Program-made: the position numbers and the translations under genes
The notes under the pieces: generated by a model
The model's input: only the letters and a program-made list of their open reading frames with translations
Told to the model about the DNA's origin: nothing
The model's database searches: none
In this document: positions 1 to 5,792 of the stretch, one piece after another
Position numbering within the stretch: position 1 is the stretch's first letter
Layout: each line of letters starts with the position of its first letter
NCBI GenBank assembly: GCA_013154385.1
Contig: JAADCO010000086.1
Coordinates: 1-6,797 of the forward strand
Source of the DNA: Thermodesulfobacteriota bacterium
GTDB taxonomy: Bacteria; Desulfobacterota; Thermodesulfobacteria; Thermodesulfobacteriales; Thermodesulfatatoraceae
DNA length: 6,797 nt
Reading direction: 5' to 3'

Positions 1-585
1 CAGCATCCCTTTGAAGCCCTGCGCAAGGTGGTCATCCCCGAACTGAAGGAACTACGCAAGAAAGAGAAGGAACTGCGGTTCTGGTCCGCGGCGGCCTCTA
101 CCGGTCAGGAAGCCTACAGCCTCGCCATCCTCATCCACGAACACTTCCCCGAACTCCTGTCCTGGCGCATCCAGATACTGGCCACCGACATCTCCCAGGA
201 GGCCCTGAAGAAGGCCATGAGCGGGGCCTACTCCCAGATCGAGGTCAACCGCGGTCTGCCGGTGACCTATCTCGTCAAATATTTCAAGCAAAACGGAGCC
301 AAATGGGTGATCAACGAGAAACTGCGGCGGATGGTCGTCTTCAAGAAACTGAACCTCGTTGAGCCCCTTCCCCTCTCCCTGGGCAAGTTCGACGTCGTCT
401 TTTGCCGCTACGTGCTCATCTATTTTTCTCCGGAGATCAAGGCCAAGGTGCTCCAGAACATCGCCAAGGTGATGAAGCCCAAGGGCTATCTCTTCCTGGG
501 GGCCACGGAGACGCCCTCGAACATGCCCGCGGGTTTCAAGAAGAAGGTCATTGGCCGGACCATCTGCTACCAGTGGCAAGGTTAA
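1..585 (+). CDS. cheR: CheR-type chemoreceptor glutamate methyltransferase, 5'-truncated by the window edge
   Basis: This is the C-terminal 194 codons of an S-adenosylmethionine-dependent methyltransferase that methylates glutamates on chemoreceptor signalling domains, a cytoplasmic adaptation enzyme. The reading frame is open from base 1, so the gene starts upstream; CheR proteins are usually about 270-290 residues, so roughly 80 N-terminal residues are missing. Visible family motifs, numbered from the first visible codon, are the SAM-binding segment SAAASTGQEAYS (29-40), ATDISQEAL (61-69), a LP...LVKYF stretch (86-95), NLVEPLP (118-124), FDVVFCRYVLIYF (130-142) and LFLGATE (164-170). The usual FCRN is FCRY here. 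It ends with TAA 63 bp before cheA and is probably in the same operon. Family assignment is secure; the choice of gene symbol assumes the standard chemotaxis role, and a paralogue serving another chemosensory pathway is possible. Confidence 0.95.
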   Translation, partial: QHPFEALRKVVIPELKELRKKEKELRFWSAAASTGQEAYSLAILIHEHFPELLSWRIQILATDISQEALKKAMSGAYSQIEVNRGLPVTYLVKYFKQNGAKWVINEKLRRMVVFKKLNLVEPLPLSLGKFDVVFCRYVLIYFSPEIKAKVLQNIAKVMKPKGYLFLGATETPSNMPAGFKKKVIGRTICYQWQG

Positions 586-588
586 AGC

Positions 589-607
589 TTTGGTCCTAGG
601 GACCGAA
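589..607 (+). other. Possible mRNA hairpin in the cheR-cheA spacer
   Basis: Bases 589-596 (TTTGGTCC) can pair with 600-607 (GGACCGAA) around a three-base loop TAG. This makes an 8-bp stem with one U-G wobble, lying just after the cheR stop. No T-run follows, so it is not a standard intrinsic terminator. It could mark a processing or stabilising structure between cheR and cheA, or be chance. Function is unknown. Confidence 0.3.
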
Positions 608-637
608 TCAATATAGCAAAACGCCCCGAAAACTCCG

Positions 638-643
638 AGGAGG
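638..643 (+). promoter_or_regulatory. Ribosome binding site of cheA
   Basis: A full AGGAGG lies 5 nt before the ATG at 649. It fixes the start of the kinase and indicates independent, strong initiation, unlike the following gene, which has no clear site. Confidence 0.85.
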
Positions 644-648
644 AAGGC

Positions 649-3384
649 ATGAGCTTCGAAGAAGATGTCTTGAAAGATTTTATCACCGAAGCCAAGGAGA
701 ATCTCGAAAGGCTGGACGAAGAGTTCGTGGAACTCGAGCAGCGTCCGGAGGATCGAGAGCTCCTTTCGAGCATCTTCCGCACCATCCATACCATCAAGGG
801 CACGGCGGGATTCTTTGGTTTCAAGACCCTCGAAGCCATCGCCCATTTCGCCGAGGACATCCTCTCCAAACTGCGGGACGGCCTGGTGGTGGCGGATGAA
901 GAGACCATTGACATGCTGCTCAAGTCCGTGGACTACATCAAGGCCATCATCGCCTCCCTGGAAGAGACCGGCAAGGAGCCCGTGGACGAGACCTATCTCG
1001 ACTTCCTGGTGGACCTGAGAAACTTCGCGGACAAGATCGCCAAGAGGGCCGAGGGCGGCGGTGGTGAGGAAAAGCCCCAGGCCGAGGAGAAAGCCTCCGA
1101 GTCCTCGGGCGGTGAGACCAAGGCCTCCTCCGAGGAGAAAGCCTCCGAGGCCGCCGAGGGCGAAAAGGCCCCGGAAGAGAAGAAGGCCGAGGAGAAGAAA
1201 GAGGAAAAACCCGAAGCCACCCAGGAAAAGGCGGCGGAAAAGCCCGCGGAGAAGGCGCCGGAGAAGGCTGCGGAAAAGGCGCCCAAGCCCGCGGACAAAC
1301 CCGCCAAGAAGGACGACAAGGGTGCGCCTCAGGTGCATCTCACCGAGACCCACGTGCGCGTGGACGTAAAGCTCCTCGACCAACTGATGAATCTTGCCGG
1401 TGAGCTCGTCCTCTCCCGGAACAGGCTGGTCCAGATCGCTTCCCGCATAAACGATTCCGAGCTCCAGAACGCCACGCAGAGCCTTTCCCTGGTGACCACG
1501 GAGCTCCAGGAAAAGATCATGAAGACGAGGATGCAGCCCATCGGCAACGTCTTCAACAAGTTCCCGCGCATCGTGCGCGACCTGGCGCGCGCCACGGGCA
1601 AGAAGGTCAACCTGCGCATCGAGGGAGCGGACACCGAGCTCGACCGTTCGATCATCGAGGCCATCAAGGACCCGCTCACGCATCTCGTGCGCAACGCCAT
1701 TGACCACGGCATCGAAGATCCGGACGAACGGGTCCAGCGCGAGAAGCCCCCGGTGGGCACGCTGGTGCTGCGGGCCTATCACGAGGGCGGCCAAGTGGTC
1801 ATCGAGATCGAAGACGACGGTCGCGGAATAGACGTAAACAAGGTCAAGCAGAGGGCCATAGAAAGAGGGCTCATCACGCCGGCGGAAGCCGAGGCGATGA
1901 GCGACCGCGAGGCCCTCGCCCTGATCTTCAAGCCCGGTTTCTCCACCGCGGAAAAGGTGACCAACATCTCCGGCCGCGGGGTGGGGATGGACGTGGTCAA
2001 GACCAACGTGGAAAAACTGGGCGGCAGCATAGACATCCAGACCGTCCTCGGGGCGGGGACCACCGTGCGCCTCAAGATCCCTCTGACGCTCGCCATCATC
2101 CCGGCCCTGGTGGTGACCTGCGAAGGACAGCGTTACGCCATCCCGCAGGTGAGCCTGCGCGAACTCGTGGGGCTCTCTGCGGAAACGCGCAAGAACATCC
2201 ACCAGATCGGAGACTCGGAGTTCTTCCGCCTGCGCGGCGAGATGGTGCCCCTGGTGAGGCTCTCCAAGGTCCTCGGTGTGGAAGCCGAGCCCAAGGAGAA
2301 CGAAAGCCTCGTCATCCTCAACTGCGGGGCCATGCACTTCGGCCTCGTGGTGGACGAGATCTGGGATTCCGAGGAAATCGTGGTCAAGCCCCTGGGCAAG
2401 CACTTCAAGGACATCTCCATCTTCGCCGGGGCGACGATCATGGGAGACGGGCGCATGGCCCTCATCCTCGACGTGGTGGGCATCTCCCGCAAGGTGGGCC
2501 TCAAGATAGAAGACGTGGATCGGGCCAAGGAGGAGATGGGCCTCGAGAACAAGCTGGCCGAGGAAGAACAGCAGTTCATCCTCCTCTTCAACGTCTCGCC
2601 GGAGGAACAGTTTGCCATTCCTCTGGCCCTGGTGGCGCGGCTCGACAAGATCTCCGCTGACAAGCTCGAATTCGTGGGAGGCAAGGAGATCATCCAGTAT
2701 CGTGGCCGCAGCATCCCCATCATCCGGCTCGAGAACTATCTGCCCATCCAGCCCCTGCCCGAGCAGGACGAATACCATCTCCTGGTCTTTCGCGAGGGTG
2801 AAAACGAAGTGGCCCTCATGGTCTCGCGCATCGTGGACAGCATCCAGACCCAGGTGCGGCTCGACGAGCGCCTCTACAAGATGGAAGGCGTCCTGGGATC
2901 GGCCATCATCAAGGACCGGACCACGCTCTTCCTTGACGTCTACAAGATCATCGAGATGCAGGACCCTTACTTCTTCGTGAAGATCGTGCCGCAGGAGGAA
3001 AGGCCCTACAAGGTGCTCCTGGCTGAGGATTCTCCCTTCTTCCGCCAGATGATCGCCAACTATCTCGAATCCGCAGGCTACGAGGTAGACACCGCCACCG
3101 ACGGCGAAGAGGCCTGGGAAAAACTCCAGCACGGCAACTACGACGTGCTCATCACGGACATCGAGATGCCGCGTCTCACGGGCATCGAGCTGGCCAAGCG
3201 GGTGAGGGCAGACGCGCGTCTGGCCAACCTGCCCATCATGGCCCTCACCTCTCTGGCGAGTGACGAAGACCGCCGGCGCGGCCTGGAAGCGGGTATAGAC
3301 GAATACCAGGTCAAGCTCGAGAGGTCCCAGGTGCTCGAAGCCCTGGCCAATCTACTCTCTCGTAAGTATGCGCAAGCGGCATGA
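649..3384 (+). CDS. cheA: Hybrid chemotaxis histidine kinase CheA with two CheW-like domains and a C-terminal receiver
   Basis: Autophosphorylating kinase of a chemosensory pathway, acting in the cytoplasm on receptor-CheW arrays. Domains in order: Hpt (about 1-110, phosphorylatable His47 in IHTIKGTAGFFGF); Ala/Lys/Glu/Pro-rich linker (about 134-226) where a P2 domain would normally sit; dimerisation helices (about 229-310); ATPase with N box HLVRNAIDHGIE (345-356), DDGRGID (389-395), FKPGFST (427-433) and SGRGVGMD (441-448); CheW-like regulatory domain (about 484-620); a second CheW-like domain (about 640-780); receiver (about 786-908) with acidic pair Glu793/Asp794, phospho-acceptor Asp837 in LITDIEMP, Thr867 and Lys889. 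All catalytic motifs are intact, so it should be active. At 911 residues it is longer than simple CheA (about 650) because of the receiver, extra CheW-like domain and linker. Lys889 is followed by Leu, not the Pro common in CheY, as in other CheA-attached receivers. Its stop overlaps the next start by 4 bp. Confidence 0.96.
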   Translation: MSFEEDVLKDFITEAKENLERLDEEFVELEQRPEDRELLSSIFRTIHTIKGTAGFFGFKTLEAIAHFAEDILSKLRDGLVVADEETIDMLLKSVDYIKAIIASLEETGKEPVDETYLDFLVDLRNFADKIAKRAEGGGGEEKPQAEEKASESSGGETKASSEEKASEAAEGEKAPEEKKAEEKKEEKPEATQEKAAEKPAEKAPEKAAEKAPKPADKPAKKDDKGAPQVHLTETHVRVDVKLLDQLMNLAGELVLSRNRLVQIASRINDSELQNATQSLSLVTTELQEKIMKTRMQPIGNVFNKFPRIVRDLARATGKKVNLRIEGADTELDRSIIEAIKDPLTHLVRNAIDHGIEDPDERVQREKPPVGTLVLRAYHEGGQVVIEIEDDGRGIDVNKVKQRAIERGLITPAEAEAMSDREALALIFKPGFSTAEKVTNISGRGVGMDVVKTNVEKLGGSIDIQTVLGAGTTVRLKIPLTLAIIPALVVTCEGQRYAIPQVSLRELVGLSAETRKNIHQIGDSEFFRLRGEMVPLVRLSKVLGVEAEPKENESLVILNCGAMHFGLVVDEIWDSEEIVVKPLGKHFKDISIFAGATIMGDGRMALILDVVGISRKVGLKIEDVDRAKEEMGLENKLAEEEQQFILLFNVSPEEQFAIPLALVARLDKISADKLEFVGGKEIIQYRGRSIPIIRLENYLPIQPLPEQDEYHLLVFREGENEVALMVSRIVDSIQTQVRLDERLYKMEGVLGSAIIKDRTTLFLDVYKIIEMQDPYFFVKIVPQEERPYKVLLAEDSPFFRQMIANYLESAGYEVDTATDGEEAWEKLQHGNYDVLITDIEMPRLTGIELAKRVRADARLANLPIMALTSLASDEDRRRGLEAGIDEYQVKLERSQVLEALANLLSRKYAQAA
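1048..1326 (+). repeat. Low-complexity Ala/Lys/Glu/Pro linker within cheA
   Basis: Codons 134-226 of cheA encode a run almost wholly of Glu, Lys, Ala, Pro, Ser and Gly. It begins with four Gly and ends in degenerate repeats of the AEKPAEKAPEKAAEKAP kind. The DNA is a purine-rich set of imperfect GCGGAAAAG / GCGGAGAAG-like units. It joins the Hpt to the dimerisation domain and stands where a CheY/CheB-docking P2 domain is usually found. Such TolA-like sequence is expected to be extended or helical and not a folded domain. Its repetitive make-up should make its length prone to vary between strains. Confidence 0.85.
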
Positions 3385-4319
3385 AGTCCTTTGATCCCTA
3401 TCAGGTCCTCGGGATCAAACCCGAGGCAGGGCTGGCGGAAATAAGGCGGGCCTTCCGCGAGAAGGCCCGCCTCCTGCACCCGGACGCCGGGGGAGAGGTG
3501 GAACGTTTCCTCGAACTCAAGCGCTCCTACGAGATACTTTGTGCCCGGCACTCCCCGCAACGCTTGCGTCTCGTAAGGGAAAGACCAAGCGGCGGGAACT
3601 ATCTGCTCACCTTCCTCGACGTGACGGTGAGGGAACTCGCCCTGGGGGCCACGGTGACCGTGGTGGTGCCGGATCGGCCCCTCAGGTGTCCGCGGTGCCA
3701 GGGCCGGGGGGTGGATCCCGAGGGGAAGAGGGAGACCTGCCCCTCCTGCGCCGGGGAAGGGCGTCTCGCCTTTGACAGCAGGCGGCGGCGCTACGAGATC
3801 GCCTGCCCGCGCTGCGGAGGAGAGGGCTATCTCCTGGTGGAGACCTGTCCCACCTGCCGGGGCAGGGGAGAGCTCCCCCAGGAAAAGGAGATGGCCCTCC
3901 GCATTCCCCTGGGCGCACGCCCCGGAGACCTCCTCTATCTGCCCGCCGGCCCCGACGGCCCGGTGATAGACGTTTACTTCGAACTCCAGGTCCACAATCA
4001 GGAGGACCTCTTCTTCGAAGAAGACCGCCTGGTGAGCCTGGTCCAGGTGCCCTTCTGGCAGGCGGCGCTCGGCGGAAAGATCCTCATCAACACCCTCGAA
4101 GGGGAAGAGTGGATCGTCATCCCCAGGGGCTTGAACCAGGGCTTCAGCATGGTGCTCAAGCAGAGGGGGGCCTATCTGGAAGACGGCTCGCGGGAGGACC
4201 TCTTCGTGAGGTTCAAGATCGTCTTCCCCGAGGAACTTCCCGATGAAGTAGAGAGGCTCCTTTTGAAAATAGCCCAAATCATGGAAAAGAAGGAGGACAG
4301 CCATGAGCTTGCCCGCTAA
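3381..4319 (+). CDS. DnaJ-like J-domain co-chaperone with complete zinc finger but no Gly/Phe linker
   Basis: J-domain protein expected to stimulate DnaK ATPase and deliver client proteins. The J domain (about 5-60) has the diagnostic HPD at 33-35 but lacks the usual fourth-helix sequence. The Gly/Phe-rich linker of classical DnaJ is missing; the chain runs straight into C-terminal domain I (about 73-100). Four CxxCxGxG zinc motifs are intact (Cys103/106, 120/123, 142/145, 156/159). Then come IPLGARPGD (175-183), WQAALGGKILINTLEG (226-241) and IPRGLNQG (247-254), matching DnaJ C-terminal domains I and II. It has 312 residues against about 375 for DnaJ. It starts on an ATGA overlap with cheA and has no good ribosome binding site, so its translation probably depends on cheA; its end overlaps cheW by 17 bp. 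The family is clear. A dedicated role in chemosensory kinase or array assembly is inferred from position only. I give no dnaJ symbol because the housekeeping copy is presumably elsewhere. Confidence 0.92.
   Translation: MKSFDPYQVLGIKPEAGLAEIRRAFREKARLLHPDAGGEVERFLELKRSYEILCARHSPQRLRLVRERPSGGNYLLTFLDVTVRELALGATVTVVVPDRPLRCPRCQGRGVDPEGKRETCPSCAGEGRLAFDSRRRRYEIACPRCGGEGYLLVETCPTCRGRGELPQEKEMALRIPLGARPGDLLYLPAGPDGPVIDVYFELQVHNQEDLFFEEDRLVSLVQVPFWQAALGGKILINTLEGEEWIVIPRGLNQGFSMVLKQRGAYLEDGSREDLFVRFKIVFPEELPDEVERLLLKIAQIMEKKEDSHELAR
4291..4296 (+). promoter_or_regulatory. Ribosome binding site of cheW, inside the dnaJ-like gene
   Basis: AGGAGG lies 6 nt before the ATG at 4303 and is contained in the last codons of the upstream J-domain gene. 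It fixes the cheW start and shows that cheW has strong initiation of its own as well as any coupling. Confidence 0.85.
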
Positions 4320-4767
4320 ACAGGAAGGCGAAAAGAACCTCAGCCTGGCCGAGGACACGCGGCTTTTCATCACCTTCTGGCTGGGAGGGTTCCTCTTTGC
4401 CCTGCCCGTGGAGGAGGTGGTGGAGATCAACCGCTCGCTCGACATCACCCCCGTGCCCCAGGCGCCCACTTACGTTTCGGGCATCATCAATCTTCGCGGC
4501 CAGATCCTCACCGCCATAGATCTCGCCCAGCGCATCGGTCTTGAGCGAGAAAACGAGGCCCATCACAACGTGATCATCGGCCGCGACGGCGAACCGCTGA
4601 GCCTGCTCGTGGAACAGATAGGCGACGTGCTGGAGATCCCGCTCTCGGACATCGAAGACCCGCCGGACGTGATCGAGGGGCTCGACATTCAGTTCGTCAA
4701 GAACGTCTCCCGCTTGCCGGACCGATTGCTGGTCATCCTGGACGTGCAAAAGCTGCTGGCCATCTAA
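4303..4767 (+). CDS. cheW: CheW chemotaxis adaptor protein
   Basis: Scaffold that links chemoreceptors to the CheA regulatory domain in the signalling array; no enzymatic activity. It is a single CheW domain of 154 residues, normal for the family. The body begins at RLFITFWLGGFLFALPVEEV (20-39) and carries the hallmark YVSGIINLRGQILTAIDL (57-74, with Arg65-Gly66), then LLVEQIGDVLEIP (101-113), and closes with RLLVILDVQKLL (141-152). About 18 N-terminal residues before the domain are polar and probably flexible. It is the last gene of the chemosensory operon seen here. Its TAA overlaps the stop of the convergent HNH gene, leaving no room for a conventional terminator directly after it. With the two CheW-like domains in CheA, this short operon encodes three CheW folds. 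Confidence 0.95.
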   Translation: MSLPAKQEGEKNLSLAEDTRLFITFWLGGFLFALPVEEVVEINRSLDITPVPQAPTYVSGIINLRGQILTAIDLAQRIGLERENEAHHNVIIGRDGEPLSLLVEQIGDVLEIPLSDIEDPPDVIEGLDIQFVKNVSRLPDRLLVILDVQKLLAI

Positions 4768-5372
4768 TCTTTGAAGAGGCCGGCAAAGCTCAGGAATTGA
4801 CGCCAGACTTCTTTCTTCTCCTCGGGAAAGTCCTCCATGAAGATGCTCTCCCAGGGCGGGGCCTTGGGGGTCTTGCGAAGGAGCATCCCCGCTTCTTCGG
4901 GGGTGCGGTCCCCTTTTTTGAGGTTGCACTTGCGGCAACACAGGACCACGTTTTCCCAGGTCGTCTTCCCGCCGCGGGAGCGCGGGAGCACGTGGTCTAT
5001 GGTGCGGTCCTTGGGGTTCTTGACGCTTTTGCCGCAATACTGGCAGGTGTAACCGTCGCGCACGAGGAGATTGGCCCGGGAGAAGACCACCTCGATGCGC
5101 GGCAGGCGATCAAAGCTCACGAGATAGATGGCGTCCGGGGCGAGGAAAGAGAGGCTCGGGCTCCGGATGAGGCGGCCGTTTCCGTTGTGGTAGAAACGAC
5201 AGGCCTCTATCCATTCCTCCAGCGAGTGCGTGGTCCAGTCTGGAGTGATGACTTTGGCCGTCCCTTTGACCAGATGACAAATGGCCCGCTGGACGGTGGT
5301 TATCTGGATGGCCTGGTAGTGACGGTTGAGGACAAGGACTTTGTCTCCCAGGACGTCTCTTTTTCCGGCCAA
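4764..5372 (-). CDS. HNH endonuclease family protein (TTG start)
   Basis: Predicted metal-dependent nuclease with a zinc-stabilised HNH fold. The N-terminal part carries KVLVLNRHYQAIQITTVQRA (11-30) and VITPDWTTHSLEEW (41-54), a stretch I recognise from chromosomal HNH proteins of about 170-200 residues. The HNH domain follows: CQYC (Cys110/113), the TIDHVLPRSRGG core (124-135, Asp126-His127), Asn141, and CRKCN (Cys146/149, Asn150). All expected catalytic and zinc-binding positions are present, so it looks functional. The start is TTG, chosen because a perfect AGGAGG sits 4 nt upstream and the conserved N-terminus begins shortly after; no ATG in frame would preserve it. The cellular role of this subfamily is not settled: no toxin, inhibitor or modification gene stands next to it to suggest restriction or antiphage use. 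It is convergent with cheW and divergent from the lipoprotein gene. Confidence 0.9.
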   Translation of the reverse strand: MAGKRDVLGDKVLVLNRHYQAIQITTVQRAICHLVKGTAKVITPDWTTHSLEEWIEACRFYHNGNGRLIRSPSLSFLAPDAIYLVSFDRLPRIEVVFSRANLLVRDGYTCQYCGKSVKNPKDRTIDHVLPRSRGGKTTWENVVLCCRKCNLKKGDRTPEEAGMLLRKTPKAPPWESIFMEDFPEEKKEVWRQFLSFAGLFKD

Positions 5373-5376
5373 AGCT

Positions 5377-5382
5377 CCTCCT
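5377..5382 (-). promoter_or_regulatory. Ribosome binding site deciding the TTG start of the HNH gene
   Basis: On the minus strand GAGGAGGAGC spans 5383-5374 and contains AGGAGG 4 nt before the TTG at 5372. This near-ideal site is the reason to accept a rare TTG start. Confidence 0.8.
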
Positions 5383-5387
5383 CAAGA

Positions 5388-5414
5388 GATTTTGTGCTAC
5401 TGTAACGCAAAATC
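5388..5414. promoter_or_regulatory. Operator-like inverted repeat in the divergent region
   Basis: GATTTTGTG (5388-5396) and CGCAAAATC (5406-5414) are inverted copies with one mismatch (seven perfect outer base pairs) around a 9-bp spacer. The dyad centre at about 5401 falls on the inferred -10 box of the minus-strand promoter. The predicted transcript start would be near 5392, so only part of the dyad would be transcribed, which favours a protein-binding site over an RNA hairpin. The binding factor is unknown. Confidence 0.5.
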
Positions 5415-5427
5415 CAGTCTTTGTCAT
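5399..5427 (-). promoter_or_regulatory. Probable sigma70-type promoter for the HNH gene
   Basis: Read on the minus strand, ATGACA (5427-5422, 5 of 6 to TTGACA) is followed after exactly 17 bp by TACAGT (5404-5399, 4 of 6 to TATAAT). Initiation near 5392 would leave a leader of about 20 nt containing the ribosome binding site. Spacing and position both fit. Confidence 0.55.
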
Positions 5428-5438
5428 TGGCGGGACAG

Positions 5439-5447
5439 AGGAGGTGA
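5439..5447 (+). promoter_or_regulatory. Ribosome binding site of the lipoprotein gene
   Basis: AGGAGGTGA is a full complement to the 16S 3' end. The GTG inside it (5444) is in frame with the gene, but it is part of the binding site itself; the ATG at 5450, 5 nt after the GG, is the start. Confidence 0.85.
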
Positions 5448-5449
5448 AC

Positions 5450-5791
5450 ATGCGGTTCCTTTTCCTTTCGCTGTTTTTGGCCCTGTTGCTCTCCTGTTCG
5501 GGAAGCTCCGAGATGCCGGAAGTGGAGTTTGTGTCCCCTTCAGCGGCGAAGGTCATCTATCAGGGGCGGGAATACCTCTTGGAAAAGGACAAGCCGGCCC
5601 CGGCGGATTTCCCCTTTGAATATCGCTTCGAAGAAGACGGAGACCTGGATCTCCGGATAAACGGGCGCTGGGTGGAGTTTGACAACCCCTTCGACCTCGA
5701 CTTCGACTTCAAGCTCAAGAAGAAAAAGACCAAGTTCAAGACGAAGAAGGTGCGGCGTCTGAAGCCCCGGCGCACCAAGAAGCGGAGATAG
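5450..5791 (+). CDS. Small lipoprotein with acidic middle and polybasic C-terminal tail, function unknown
   Basis: I do not recognise the family. The 113-residue product begins with a lipoprotein signal: a hydrophobic stretch (3-14) ending in the lipobox LLSC, with Cys16 as the predicted lipidated residue and Ser at +2. The mature part has three sections. Residues 24-60 look like a small beta-rich segment (VEFVSPSAAKVIYQGREYLL at 25-44). Residues 61-86 are acidic (10 Asp/Glu), with an alternating DLDFDF run. Residues 88-113 are extremely basic, 18 of 26 being Lys or Arg. The tail could bind phosphate-rich surfaces such as LPS, teichoic-like polymers or nucleic acid, or pair with the acidic middle; this is inference. 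It is divergent from the HNH gene and ends 1 bp from the phosphoesterase gene. No clear promoter of its own was found in the short spacer. Confidence 0.8.
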   Translation: MRFLFLSLFLALLLSCSGSSEMPEVEFVSPSAAKVIYQGREYLLEKDKPAPADFPFEYRFEEDGDLDLRINGRWVEFDNPFDLDFDFKLKKKKTKFKTKKVRRLKPRRTKKRR

Positions 5792-5792
5792 A

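Noticed and set aside
589..617. A promoter before cheA using TATAGC at 612-617
   Set aside because: The -10 matches 4 of 6 but no acceptable -35 lies 16-18 bp upstream.
52..3132. A 1026-codon open frame on the minus strand opposite cheR and cheA
   Set aside because: It mirrors the codon bias of a GC-rich, Lys/Glu-rich coding strand. The product is low-complexity and resembles no family, while the + strand encodes unmistakable CheR and CheA.
3138..4469. A 443-codon open frame on the minus strand opposite the end of cheA, the J-protein gene and cheW
   Set aside because: Antisense shadow of three well-supported genes, with no recognisable domain.
4769..4788. CTTTG/CAAAG pair just past the cheW stop as a terminator
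   Set aside because: A 5-bp stem with a 10-base loop and no T-run; it lies in HNH coding sequence and is likely chance.
4797..5405. A 202-codon + strand frame opposite the HNH gene
   Set aside because: The minus strand has a clear HNH motif set, promoter and ribosome binding site; the + frame has none.
5444..5449. GTG at 5444 as the lipoprotein start
   Set aside because: This GTG is part of the AGGAGGTGA ribosome binding site; the ATG at 5450 has proper spacing and starts a normal signal peptide.
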